Source: Synechococcus sp. UW140 (lineage in GTDB: Bacteria; Cyanobacteriota; Cyanobacteriia; PCC-6307; Cyanobiaceae). From it: a DNA stretch of 40,501 nt. Position numbers and translations under genes: made by a program. The notes beneath the pieces are model-generated. The model ran no database searches and had not been told where the DNA came from. It saw nothing but the letters and a program-made list of their open reading frames with translations. The stretch is from assembly GCF_900474295.1 (NCBI RefSeq), contig NZ_UCOB01000032.1, positions 1 through 40,501 on the forward strand. Direction: 5' to 3'. Shown one piece after another: positions 33,138 through 40,501 of the stretch (positions are counted from its first letter, which is position 1; each line of letters begins with the position of its first letter).

Positions 33138-36100
33138 TCAGGCGAGAGGGTCGATGAAGAATTCCCTCTGTGCCCAGACGGGTTGCTGCTGACGCTCTTG
33201 ACCTGGTTCCCATGCCGTGTGCTCCATAGAAACCGTGGAGGCCAGGGTGCTTTGCACGGTCTCCTCAGGCAGCGTGGTGCTGGCTTGTTCAACTGAGTGG
33301 AGTGAGTCGATTTCTGTGCTCTGAGAACGTGTCCCGGGTTGTAAGGGGGCGCCGATGTTGTCATTGGAGAGGCCAGCAGCGCCAGTCAAAGCATCGTTTT
33401 GAAAGCTCCCATCAACTTGGTTGCCGATCGAAGCGCCAATAAGCTCATCGGTGTCGATATCGGCCCAGTCGGCATTGGCTTGACTGCGCTGCTCTCCCGT
33501 CAGAGGCTTGACTTTCAACAGACCTTGGCTGTTGCGTTCGGTATCAGTAAGGACAACTCCCTTGTTGATATTAGAAAACTCAAGGATTTTTGTGTTGTTA
33601 TTGTTGGTCGTTTTTGTGATAAAGCCACTGCTTTTACTGGTGTCGCTGTAAGTGAGCTTGAATGTGTTTCCGGCTTCGATGTGGGCAGCAAGTCCATCAA
33701 TTGCAAGAGAGTCGTCCCCCTTGTTGCCATTGACAACTGTAGTTTTTTTCAGTGTTGTGTTGGCGGGATCAGTGTTGAAATTGGTGGCATAGCTGATGAA
33801 CAGTTTGTCGTCATATTGGGATCCATTTGTGGTCCCAGTAGCCCCTGTCTGTAGCGTGTATCCGCGGCCTTGGTTGGAAGATGGTTGGGCATCGTCTAGC
33901 GTGTGATTACTGCCACCCCAGGTGCGAAGTACCTCGACGCCAGACAATTTGTCTGTCCATAATTGTGCAGTATTAGTGACTGTGATTTCTTTTTTATTCG
34001 TCCCGGTGCTGATCGAGACGGCTGACTTTAGGGACGTGTAGCTGGCGGTGTCAGTGCCTGATCCTCCATAGACGGTGTCAGAGCCTTCGCCGGGGTCAAA
34101 GAAGTCATTGCCTGATTCCCCTTTTAACTCGCTGTCGCCGTTGTCGCCCATTATGCGGTCGTGGCCTTCGAATCCGTTGGCTTTTAGCACTGTCGTCTTC
34201 TCGACATTGCTTTTGCGCTTGATGATGATCCTGTCGTTTCCGATGCCGCCGGGTCTTCGATCCGTTGGTCGAGAGACATATTGCCATTGCGAGTCTTTCG
34301 CGAAGACATAGTGTGCTGTTCCGTTTGTTTTTCTTAAGTGAAGAAATTGCTCAAAGTAACTTTTTGTGTTTCCGAGTCTTTTGGCTTCTGCGGTTTGGCT
34401 GGTGGTGAGATGTATTTGCCCAATAAGTCGAGCACTGTTGTCGCTTGCTCCGTCTGTCCGTGATGAGTTGATTTCAATAATTCCTCCTTGTACTGGGTCC
34501 GTGCGGTAAGTAATTGTGGGTGTAATTCTTGCGGTAAAGTTAATTTGGTCCCGGCCGATTTTGAAGTCTTTGAACGTGTCATACGTGCGGTTGCTCCCCA
34601 GGTCGAACGGGGTGACCGTAAGGTCTCCGGGTATCAGTTTGTTGATTTCTCCTCTGCGCTTGTCGATCAAGCGCTTCTCTTGAAGCTCTTCTTCGATGCG
34701 GGCATCTTCTGCCATTTGGTTGAAGATTGTTTCGCCGATTAGCGCTCCTACTCCGAGGGTATATTTTGTGTATTTCTTGAATGTTCTTAAGTGGAGTTTT
34801 GATGCATATTTGTCTATTTTTTTCTCGATTGTGCCTGCGACTGTCTTTGCTGCTGGACTGAAAGTCTTTGCTGTTGTCAGGCTTCCGAGAATCCCTTTGT
34901 GGCTTCCTCGGATCTCTGCTTCGCTTTTTGTTCTATTGGCAAGGTCGTTGATGTCTCGGACGGACTGGAGAAGGGCCTCGGCCCCCTCGATCTCTATTTT
35001 TTGGATGCTTTCATCGTTGTGGTCTGCGTGAAGAACAATGACGTGCCCGCTTTCATTGCCGAGTTTATGGACTTTCCCAAATGTCTGAACAATGGAAGAT
35101 TTGTTTTCGTATGAAAGTGACCAGATGTCTTTGGGAGCTGTGTTGTTTGTTGGTTCCAGCTCAGCGAATCGACCGGAATTGGCATAACTTCTGGACTTGT
35201 CAGTTGTGGCGCTATTGATATTGCGCTCAAAGCTCCCATCACCGATCTTTCCTCCGCGGAAGGAGTCGCCGCTGGAATTGGTGGTGTTGTTGTATTGGAT
35301 TTTGATATTTCGAGAGAAGATATTAGAGAACCGACCAGTTTGTGTCCCTCCCTTGGCAGTATTTTTCCGAAAGTCGACGTCGTCGAAGGTCAATGAGGAT
35401 TTTTCGTTGTCTCTTGCGAAGCTGCTGATGATTCCAAGGGCTGCTCCGTCTCCTCCACGCCCAGGTTTTCCACCCTCAGTTCGTGTGGGATCACCGGCTT
35501 TCGTTGCTGACGATGCCCATTCGCCGCTTCGGCCATTGGCACCCTGTTTGTTTTTGTACGTCCAGCTTGGAGTGCGTTTCTTCCAAGACCCGAAAGGCCA
35601 AACGTCGTGACTCCAGTACCTATCAGCTCCGGCATTGGCGCCGGCGCTGCCGCCGACCCCGCCGCCTGCGCCGAAGTTGCCGTCTCCACCGCGGCCGCCA
35701 TAGCCTCCATTCCCCCAATCGCTCCCAGAACCTTTTGTATACCCACTAATGATTGGACGGGCGTCGGAATCAGTTCTCGGCCTTGTCTGGTAATTGCCGC
35801 CACCGCCAGCGCCGCCGCCAGCGCCAGCTTCGCCGAACTTGCTTCCATTGCTTCCCTTGCTTCCATTCTCGCCAATTTGCGTTCGCGCGTAATCTTTAGG
35901 CTTGACCCAGCCTGTCATGTAACCAGGGTGCAAATAGTCGCTCCAGCCTTTGCGGCCACCTTTGCCGCCCTTGTTTCCTGTGGAGCTCTCATTGAATCCT
36001 CCTCCACTCTCTCCACTCTCTCCGGTGGTTGGCTCTACAAATTTGTGCCAGCCCTTGGCATAGAAAGACTTACCTCCTTTGGCTCCTTCGGCTCCCGTCC

Positions 36101-36581
36101 CTCCTTCGACCGTGTTGCCTTGAAAGCTGCTTTCGCGCCAGGTTACGTGTCCGTTGAAATGCAGCACGGCTGAGCCTGCTCCAAGTCCACCGCCGCCTCC
36201 CTTCTGCCCGTCGCCTCCTTTGACGTGGCTATTGATCAGATGCATGCGGGTGATGTCGACCTTCAGGTCCTCGACCCCGCCGACATTGACAGAGGAATCG
36301 ATGTTGTTCTGGTTGCCGATTTGAAATAGCGGTCCGGATGCATTTTTGCCGTCAATAATGATGTTTTTGGTGAGATCTTTATTGAATGTCCAGTCTCCTT
36401 TCTCAAGGTGGTAGCCAGTTTTCACTTTGATGTGAAAACTCGATGTGAAGGAAATTTCAACCTCTTTGCCTTCTTGTACAGCTTGATTACCTTGACGAAT
36501 GGCTTCCCGCAGGGATCCTTCGCCATCGTCGTTGTTGTTCGTGACCTTGATCACGAAGCGTTCTGTGGTTGCTGTCGTCAT
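33138..36581 (-). CDS. Large glycine-rich RTX-like surface/secreted protein, 1147 aa
   Basis: ATG 36581 opens 1147 aa without a signal peptide. The N-terminus (residues about 10-30, NNDDGEGSLREAI) resembles the start of cyanobacterial parallel-beta-helix surface proteins. Residues about 120-320 are a glycine-rich, PE-PGRS/collagen-like region (GGKGGRKG, GAGGGAGGGG, GGYGGRGGDGNFGAGG). A helical, charged stretch (about 560-630) follows. Near 805-850 there is an RTX-like cluster (NGFEGHDRIMGDNGD, GESGNDFFDPGEGSDTVYGG) that binds Ca2+ in type I-secreted proteins. Export by a type I system is likely; none is in the window. Its GC is lower than neighbouring core genes and it sits between housekeeping genes, so it may be an insertion. 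Function (adhesion, toxin, motility, coat) is unknown. Confidence 0.82.
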   Translation of the reverse strand: MTTATTERFVIKVTNNNDDGEGSLREAIRQGNQAVQEGKEVEISFTSSFHIKVKTGYHLEKGDWTFNKDLTKNIIIDGKNASGPLFQIGNQNNIDSSVNVGGVEDLKVDITRMHLINSHVKGGDGQKGGGGGLGAGSAVLHFNGHVTWRESSFQGNTVEGGTGAEGAKGGKSFYAKGWHKFVEPTTGESGESGGGFNESSTGNKGGKGGRKGWSDYLHPGYMTGWVKPKDYARTQIGENGSKGSNGSKFGEAGAGGGAGGGGNYQTRPRTDSDARPIISGYTKGSGSDWGNGGYGGRGGDGNFGAGGGVGGSAGANAGADRYWSHDVWPFGSWKKRTPSWTYKNKQGANGRSGEWASSATKAGDPTRTEGGKPGRGGDGAALGIISSFARDNEKSSLTFDDVDFRKNTAKGGTQTGRFSNIFSRNIKIQYNNTTNSSGDSFRGGKIGDGSFERNINSATTDKSRSYANSGRFAELEPTNNTAPKDIWSLSYENKSSIVQTFGKVHKLGNESGHVIVLHADHNDESIQKIEIEGAEALLQSVRDINDLANRTKSEAEIRGSHKGILGSLTTAKTFSPAAKTVAGTIEKKIDKYASKLHLRTFKKYTKYTLGVGALIGETIFNQMAEDARIEEELQEKRLIDKRRGEINKLIPGDLTVTPFDLGSNRTYDTFKDFKIGRDQINFTARITPTITYRTDPVQGGIIEINSSRTDGASDNSARLIGQIHLTTSQTAEAKRLGNTKSYFEQFLHLRKTNGTAHYVFAKDSQWQYVSRPTDRRPGGIGNDRIIIKRKSNVEKTTVLKANGFEGHDRIMGDNGDSELKGESGNDFFDPGEGSDTVYGGSGTDTASYTSLKSAVSISTGTNKKEITVTNTAQLWTDKLSGVEVLRTWGGSNHTLDDAQPSSNQGRGYTLQTGATGTTNGSQYDDKLFISYATNFNTDPANTTLKKTTVVNGNKGDDSLAIDGLAAHIEAGNTFKLTYSDTSKSSGFITKTTNNNNTKILEFSNINKGVVLTDTERNSQGLLKVKPLTGEQRSQANADWADIDTDELIGASIGNQVDGSFQNDALTGAAGLSNDNIGAPLQPGTRSQSTEIDSLHSVEQASTTLPEETVQSTLASTVSMEHTAWEPGQERQQQPVWAQREFFIDPLA

Positions 36582-36728
36582 TGCTGAGTACCTGGGATGT
36601 TGTGGTGAGGCGTTGCCTCTTTGACATCCACAAGGTCTCTGCGCTCTTGGTGAGGCTTGCGTTCGCTTGCTGGTGGGGGCTCGGATCAGATCGGGTGAAA
36701 ATCAGGTGACTCGATTGCTCCCAATTCG

Positions 36729-37712
36729 CTAATGGGGTGCTCCGCTGATCAATGTGTTCAGGTCCGGCCCCGCAGGAACCAGTCCGCCAGGATTGAGCGG
36801 GAAGAGAGCGCCGAAGTAATCCCGCCGCCAGGCCTCGCCATCGCAGGTGCCTGCGACTCCGGGCAGCGCGTAAAAGCGCTGGCGCCAGCGCCATAGGGCA
36901 GGGAACATCCACAACGGCCTGGCGCTGCAGCCAAACAGGGGGGCATACACAAGCTCCCAGCGGATCAAGGTGGGAAACAAGCGCACATCGGCGATGGTCA
37001 GCTGTGCACCGCACAACCACGGCCCTTTTCGCTGCAGGGCTGCCTCCACTTGGTCCAGGGCGGCGAACAGTGCGTCGCTGGCCTCGTCATAGGCCTTCTG
37101 CGTTCGAGCAAAGCCGCAGCGATAAACCCCATCATTCACTGCTGGTTGCAGCAGGGTTTGCCAACGCTCGATGGCCTCTTGGGTGCCTTGAGGGGCCAGG
37201 TCTGGGGCTCCATCCCCGCCAGGCCAGCGATTGAGGGCTTCGCTGAGGGCCGCACTGTCATTGCCCAGCAGACGGGGTGTGATGTCGGCGTCGTTGCCTG
37301 GATCCACGAGGGCTGGAACGGTGGCACGGTGATGCGGCGGTGTGCCGCAGTGTCGGTAGAGGGCTAGGAGGGAATCGCATCCCAACCAGGAGGGAGCAAG
37401 ACTCCAGCGACCGGCGCGGTGATCCGCCTGGGCCATGAGCAGCGTGAGTGTTCCCTCCAGTCGCCGCAAGCGGTGCATCAGCCAGGTGCGGTGGGCCCAG
37501 GGGCAGCTGCGCCCGATCACCAATCGTGGCCGTTGCTGGAGGGATCGACCCAGCAGCTCCTCTGATCGAGGAACCGTGACTTCCAGTCGATCGCTGGGCG
37601 GGCGGACGTAGCGCCCTTCCGCATCAGCTGGCCCCAGCCCCTGCATTAATTGACGCCATTGCCAACGCCAGCCCTCACGGGCAGTGGCAACAACCAAAGG
37701 GGGGACTGCCAT
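36729..37712 (-). CDS. Glutathionyl-hydroquinone reductase-like protein (Xi-class GST)
   Basis: This 327-aa protein has the Xi-class glutathione transferase layout: an N-terminal thioredoxin-fold domain with SCPWAHRTWLM (catalytic Cys 70) and a C-terminal helical domain (DEASDALFAALDQVEAALQ, GAQLTIADVRLFPTLIRWE). The class uses glutathione to reduce glutathionyl-hydroquinones. The N-terminal extension (about 60 residues) is typical. As I recall, this gene lies near aspartoacylase and psbA in other picocyanobacteria. It diverges from the aspartoacylase gene, with 49 bp between the two starts. Confidence 0.82.
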   Translation of the reverse strand: MAVPPLVVATAREGWRWQWRQLMQGLGPADAEGRYVRPPSDRLEVTVPRSEELLGRSLQQRPRLVIGRSCPWAHRTWLMHRLRRLEGTLTLLMAQADHRAGRWSLAPSWLGCDSLLALYRHCGTPPHHRATVPALVDPGNDADITPRLLGNDSAALSEALNRWPGGDGAPDLAPQGTQEAIERWQTLLQPAVNDGVYRCGFARTQKAYDEASDALFAALDQVEAALQRKGPWLCGAQLTIADVRLFPTLIRWELVYAPLFGCSARPLWMFPALWRWRQRFYALPGVAGTCDGEAWRRDYFGALFPLNPGGLVPAGPDLNTLISGAPH

Positions 37713-37761
37713 GGGTCGCGGTGTTCAACAGTGTCAGTCTGGAGGTGTTGGCATGTGGTGA

Positions 37762-38709
37762 ATGGCACGTCCTCGTGTTTTGGTGGTGGCCGGCACCCAT
37801 GGCAACGAGATCAACGCCCCATGGTTGCTTGATCAATGGCAGCGCAATCCGGCTCTGATTGCTTGCGCAGACGTCACCCCAGTCCCCGTGATCGGCAACC
37901 CTGCGGCTCGTGCGCAGGGTCGGCGTTATCTCGATCGTGATCTCAATCGCAGCTTCACGCTTGAGCTTCTGGCGCGGGCGGACGATCCAGCCATGGCTAG
38001 CTGCGAGTCATCGCGACTCGATCGAGAGATCGTTCGAGCCCATGAATTGGTCAGTCGCTTCGGACCTGAGGGGCCGGAGGGCTGTGTTGTCGCCCTCGAT
38101 CTGCACAGCACCACCGCGGCCATGGGCAGTTCGCTGGTGGTCTACGGCCGCAGGCCAGCCGATTTGGCCCTTGCGGCTGCGGTTCAGCAGCGTCTTGGTC
38201 TGCCCGTTTATCTGCACGAGGCCGATCAGGACCAGCAAGGGTTCTTGGTGGAGCGCTGGCCCTGTGGTCTCGTGATTGAGATCGGCCCGGTGCCGCAGAT
38301 GCTGCTTCAGGCAACCATCGTGGAACACACGCGCCTCACGCTGGAAGCCTGTCTGGCTGTGATGGCAGATGCGCGGCGGCAGCAGTTGGTGTGCCCACCG
38401 GCCCTGATCGTGCATCGCCATCTCGGCAGCCTCGATCTTCCCCGTGATCCCGAGGGGCGGCCTGATGCTTGTGTGCATCCGGCGCGTCAGGGGCAGGACT
38501 GGCAACCGCTGTTGAGCGGCGATCCACTGTTCCTGAAGGCTGATGGCAGCGTGATTCCTTACGAGGGCCCGGATGGCAGGGTCCCGGTGTTCATCAACGA
38601 GGCCGCCTATGGGGAGAAAGGGATCGCACTCAGCATCACGGAGCGTGAGGTCTGGCCCGTGGAAGGGGCCGTTCCTGAGGCGCTCCAGATGCTGTTAGCT
38701 GACGATTAA
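37762..38709 (+). CDS. Aspartoacylase (M14-family zinc deacylase)
   Basis: This 315-aa protein belongs to the AspA/AstE family. Zinc ligands lie in GTHGNE (11-16) and in the later DLHSTTAAMG (His). Other motifs are GRRYLDRDLNRSF and VIEIGPVPQ. The enzyme cleaves N-acetylaspartate to acetate and aspartate; the bacterial substrate may be a different N-acyl amino acid. The length matches the family. Its stop overlaps the secreted paralog on the other strand (38706-38709). Confidence 0.88.
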   Translation: MARPRVLVVAGTHGNEINAPWLLDQWQRNPALIACADVTPVPVIGNPAARAQGRRYLDRDLNRSFTLELLARADDPAMASCESSRLDREIVRAHELVSRFGPEGPEGCVVALDLHSTTAAMGSSLVVYGRRPADLALAAAVQQRLGLPVYLHEADQDQQGFLVERWPCGLVIEIGPVPQMLLQATIVEHTRLTLEACLAVMADARRQQLVCPPALIVHRHLGSLDLPRDPEGRPDACVHPARQGQDWQPLLSGDPLFLKADGSVIPYEGPDGRVPVFINEAAYGEKGIALSITEREVWPVEGAVPEALQMLLADD

Positions 38710-39080
38710 CGAGGCGCGCCGTTGTAAATGACGCTGTCAACCGTGTAGCCATCAGGGGCAATCTTGATCTCTGTTTCCGTGGTGGGCTGGCTGTTGTCTT
38801 CAGGCCAGCCGGGCTGTCCGCCCAGGAATTGGAAGGTGTAACCGTCGGCGTTGTTTTGGATGAGGCAGTCGCCACCTCCAGTATTGGTTTGGAACATGCA
38901 GGGTGCAGGCCGGTAAACAGTGAGCCCACCGTTGTCGGTGACGGCTGTATTGCGCGCCAGGTTGAGGGCCCGAATCTGAGCGGCCGGTACTTGGGCATGC
39001 ACCAGTGAGGGGATGGTCGCCCCCAGCGCTGCAGTGCCTGCCAAGACCACCACCGCGGAGAGTGAACGAAGGCGGATCAT
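38706..39080 (-). CDS. Small secreted protein, paralog 1, 124 aa
   Basis: This 124-aa protein has a signal peptide (LSAVVVLAGTAALGATIPSL, about 7-26, cleavage near VHA-QV). The mature part shares a pattern with the next gene: NLARN, NGGLTVYRPAPCM, then DCLIQNNADGYTFQF, GGQPGWPED and a Thr-rich strand before an ending such as VDSVIYNG. Two conserved Cys may form a disulfide. Function is unknown; a compact beta-rich periplasmic domain is likely. Confidence 0.65.
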   Translation of the reverse strand: MIRLRSLSAVVVLAGTAALGATIPSLVHAQVPAAQIRALNLARNTAVTDNGGLTVYRPAPCMFQTNTGGGDCLIQNNADGYTFQFLGGQPGWPEDNSQPTTETEIKIAPDGYTVDSVIYNGAPR

Positions 39081-39158
39081 GCCAAGAGGAGAAAGGCACC
39101 CTTAGTGGTGAATCCGTTAGGCCTTGATGTCAACTTGGGGCGGCTTTCGGTGGGGCTG

Positions 39159-39554
39159 TTAGGGAATCGGCGTGTTGGTGACACTGCGAATCGTCTGACC
39201 ATCCGCAGACACCGTCACGGTTGTGGTCACCGTGGGAGTGACGGGATTGCGCTGTTGCCAGCCTGGTGGTCCACCGCGGAAGCTGAAGATGTAGCCGTCT
39301 GGTGTTTGACGGACTAAACACTCGGGCGCGCCAGTGCTGTACATGCAGCGATCGGCTCTGTAGCCGGACACTCCCCCATTGAGGGATTCGGCACGCATGC
39401 GCGCCAGATTGGCGGCTTTGGTCTGGGAGAGCGGCAGCGCACCGGGCTCGCCGTTGCTGGGTAATGCGGCGGAGAGTGTTGCGCCAAGGAGCACCAGGCT
39501 CGCCAGACGGGCCGCTTTGGCAGGTTTGAGGATGGGTCGGAGAAAGGGAGTCAT
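39159..39554 (-). CDS. Small secreted protein, paralog 2, 131 aa
   Basis: From ATG 39554 this encodes 131 aa; the frame runs upstream to 39734, but the extra 60 residues are not signal-like. A basic start and hydrophobic segment (AARLASLVLLGATLSAAL, about 13-30) form a signal peptide. The mature part aligns with the neighbour: ANLARM, NGGVSGYRADRCM, PECLVRQTPDGYIFSF, RGGPPGWQQ, then a Thr/Val-rich strand region. The two Cys positions are kept. It is a tandem duplicate 78 nt from paralog 1, same strand. Confidence 0.62.
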   Translation of the reverse strand: MTPFLRPILKPAKAARLASLVLLGATLSAALPSNGEPGALPLSQTKAANLARMRAESLNGGVSGYRADRCMYSTGAPECLVRQTPDGYIFSFRGGPPGWQQRNPVTPTVTTTVTVSADGQTIRSVTNTPIP

Positions 39555-39648
39555 CGCTCCGATCTTGGCGTTGGCAGCTTGCACAGATAGGTCTGGATGG
39601 GCCTTGAGGTCTGACCGGATGTGACTGCAGCAAGGGCGGAGTGCTCTT

Positions 39649-40002
39649 TCAGCCGCATACCCAAGTGTTCTGTTCCTCCGTGCAGGGGAGATTGCTGGTG
39701 GAGCCATCGCCCCAATAAATACGCAGCCGGTCATCGACGGTGCCCAGCCGCAACGTCAGGGATTTCACAGGGCCAGCCGGTGTTTTGTCGCCTGGATCCG
39801 GGCCTGGAGAAGGGTCTTGGTCCAGACGCCTTTCCAGCTGCTGAAGGCGATAGTCAAGCCGCTGGATGGCCTCTGTCTGGTTGATCGCCTCGGAGGATGA
39901 CTGCTTTGCACTGCAGCCCACCGAGATGAGCCCGACGATGCCAATCAACGCCAGACATTTGATGGTCTCGGCTCCGGGACGAGACGGGGTCGCAGGGTTC
40001 AT
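39649..40002 (-). CDS. Small lipoprotein with coiled coil, 117 aa
   Basis: From ATG 40002 this encodes 117 aa. A lipoprotein signal (IKCLALIGIVGLISVGC) ends in lipobox VGC with the acylated Cys near residue 30. A heptad-rich stretch (AIQRLDYRLQQLERRLDQD) and a Pro/Gly-rich linker come next. A C-terminal part has regular strands (LTLRLGTVDDRLRIYWGDG) and two Cys (NLPCTEE, TWVCG). It is probably anchored to a membrane and multimeric. No family was recognized. It precedes the secreted paralogs on the same strand and may share their transcript. Confidence 0.65.
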   Translation of the reverse strand: MNPATPSRPGAETIKCLALIGIVGLISVGCSAKQSSSEAINQTEAIQRLDYRLQQLERRLDQDPSPGPDPGDKTPAGPVKSLTLRLGTVDDRLRIYWGDGSTSNLPCTEEQNTWVCG

Positions 40003-40033
40003 GGGTGGCTGCGGTAGTGCCCAGTTTGCTGCT

Positions 40034-40357
40034 TCAGCAGGGATAGACCAGGCGTTCGCTCCAATAGACAACAGCGCCTTGTGCTTCCAGTTCAAGACGG
40101 CGGTGGCGAGCCTGGTGGAAGGGGACGGTCTCCTCCAGGCGTCGTCCGGCATGGAGCCAGCGGATCAGAACCACGAGGTCACCGAATCTCAATCCGAGAA
40201 TCTTAAGTCTTTGTTGACTTCCCTTTGCTCGGGGCTGGGCCTCTGGTTTGGATTTGCTCAAGAACTCTTCACCGATTCCGGCTTTTCCTTCGCCATTGGG
40301 AGCCGTTGGGCGAAAAGACGCCCATGGCGCTCCGCCCAAGGGAGAGGCGATTGACAC
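40034..40357 (-). CDS. Hypothetical protein, 107 aa
   Basis: The minus-strand frame is open from ATG 40357 to 40034. The last 60 residues look real: a hydrophobic-basic segment (LKILGLRFGDLVVLIRWL) and an Arg/His-rich end (HQARHRRLELEAQGAVVY). The first 45 are low-complexity and overlap the psbA upstream region, so the true start may be an internal GTG or TTG. Function is unknown. It is followed by the lipoprotein gene, 31 nt away, same strand. Confidence 0.5.
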   Translation of the reverse strand: MSIASPLGGAPWASFRPTAPNGEGKAGIGEEFLSKSKPEAQPRAKGSQQRLKILGLRFGDLVVLIRWLHAGRRLEETVPFHQARHRRLELEAQGAVVYWSERLVYPC

Positions 40358-40400
40358 AAAGGTCTCTTTACAAAGCGCAATCTTGCGTTACATTGCTTGA
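40351..40400 (+). promoter_or_regulatory. Candidate psbA promoter region
   Basis: TTGACA (40351-40356) and TTTACA (40368-40373) are plausible -35 boxes. No perfect TATAAT lies at 16-18 nt from either. The weak -10 candidates are CAATCT (40378) and TTACAT (40388). The region lies 60-110 nt before the psbA ATG, as expected for a leader-containing psbA transcript. Exact boxes cannot be fixed by eye. Confidence 0.35.
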
Positions 40401-40428
40401 GGCAGGGCATTCCTGCCCTTCCGTAACC

Positions 40429-40442
40429 GTCTCTTCGGAGAC
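40429..40442 (+). promoter_or_regulatory. psbA 5' leader hairpin with UUCG tetraloop
   Basis: GTCTC-TTCG-GAGAC forms a 5-bp stem closed by a UUCG loop, an unusually stable fold, 15 nt before the psbA start. A second inverted repeat (GGCAGG / CCTGCC, 40401-40417) lies just upstream. Leader hairpins can affect psbA mRNA stability and ribosome access. The ATG itself lies in a C/T-rich stretch (TTTCCGTTCTC) with no clear Shine-Dalgarno sequence. Confidence 0.5.
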
Positions 40443-40457
40443 ATTCTTTCCGTTCTC

Positions 40458-40501
40458 ATGACCACCACCATCCAACAGCGCTCCGGCGCGACCGGCTGGC
40501 A
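40458..40501 (+). CDS. psbA: Photosystem II protein D1 (3' truncated)
   Basis: ATG 40458 begins MTTTIQQRSGATGW, matching the N-terminus of cyanobacterial D1 (typically MTTTIQQRSGAxxWxxFC...). D1 binds the photosystem II reaction-centre chlorophylls and the manganese cluster. It is the protein most often damaged by light, so psbA is strongly expressed. Only 14 codons are in the window. Its upstream neighbours on the other strand are the small hypothetical and lipoprotein genes. Confidence 0.93.
   Translation, partial: MTTTIQQRSGATGW

Noticed and set aside
39555-39734. 60-residue N-terminal extension of secreted paralog 2
   Set aside because: Would bury the signal peptide and overlap the lipoprotein gene.
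1-40501. tRNA, rRNA, CRISPR arrays, insertion sequences
   Set aside because: No tRNA-like T-arm signatures, no regularly spaced direct repeats and no transposase-like protein were found by eye on either strand.

Overview
The window looks like the chromosome of a marine picocyanobacterium of the Synechococcus/Prochlorococcus group. It ends inside psbA, whose N-terminus (MTTTIQQRSGATGWQ) is typical of D1. It also carries psbY, a CP12 of the picocyanobacterial type, a BicA-like bicarbonate transporter, hemB, phycobilisome-linker domains and a DUF1651 protein. By eye the GC is about 58-60% in the housekeeping half and clearly lower in parts of the left half (about 391-3020 and 9500-12700). That fits an accessory region joined to a core block.

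Left half, about 1-19450 (accessory). It opens with the tail of a Tyr/Gln/Ser-rich protein and a terminator. Next comes a tightly overlapping pair: a sugar-type solute-binding lipoprotein and an MscS-family channel. From 3.0 to 6.5 kb no large gene is convincing, but there are several very small ORFs, many with one membrane helix. Exported proteins follow: a histidine phosphatase, an inverse-autotransporter-type beta barrel and a small Cys-rich secreted protein. A low-GC photosynthesis-linked patch holds a CpcG/CpcL-type phycobilisome linker with a C-terminal membrane helix, a 22-codon coupled mini-ORF, a [4Fe-4S] ferredoxin and psbY. Then come a class A acid phosphatase, a DUF1330 protein, a cupin lipoprotein, a second membrane-tailed phycobilisome-linker protein, a DUF1651 protein and more small membrane ORFs.

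Right half, about 19466-40501 (core with insertions). The order is bicA-like transporter (-), exported thioredoxin-like protein (-), DnaJ-type chaperone, hemB, small membrane protein, VOC protein and mutS2 (+), MalK-type ABC ATPase (-), obg (+), CP12 (-), ABC-F ATPase with a DUF2301 membrane protein (-), a 1147-residue glycine-rich RTX-like protein (-), a glutathionyl-hydroquinone-reductase-like GST (-), aspartoacylase (+), two paralogous secreted proteins and a lipoprotein (-), then psbA (+). As I recall, hemB-mutS2-obg-GST-aspartoacylase-psbA is conserved synteny in this group. The RTX-like gene and the secreted paralogs would then be insertions.

The most interesting parts are the CpcL-like linker/mini-ORF/ferredoxin cluster together with the second membrane-tailed linker (a possible membrane-tethered antenna linked to PSI and ferredoxin), and the binding-protein/MscS pair (a possible ligand-controlled channel). 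Functions are inferred from motifs read by eye; no database search was run.
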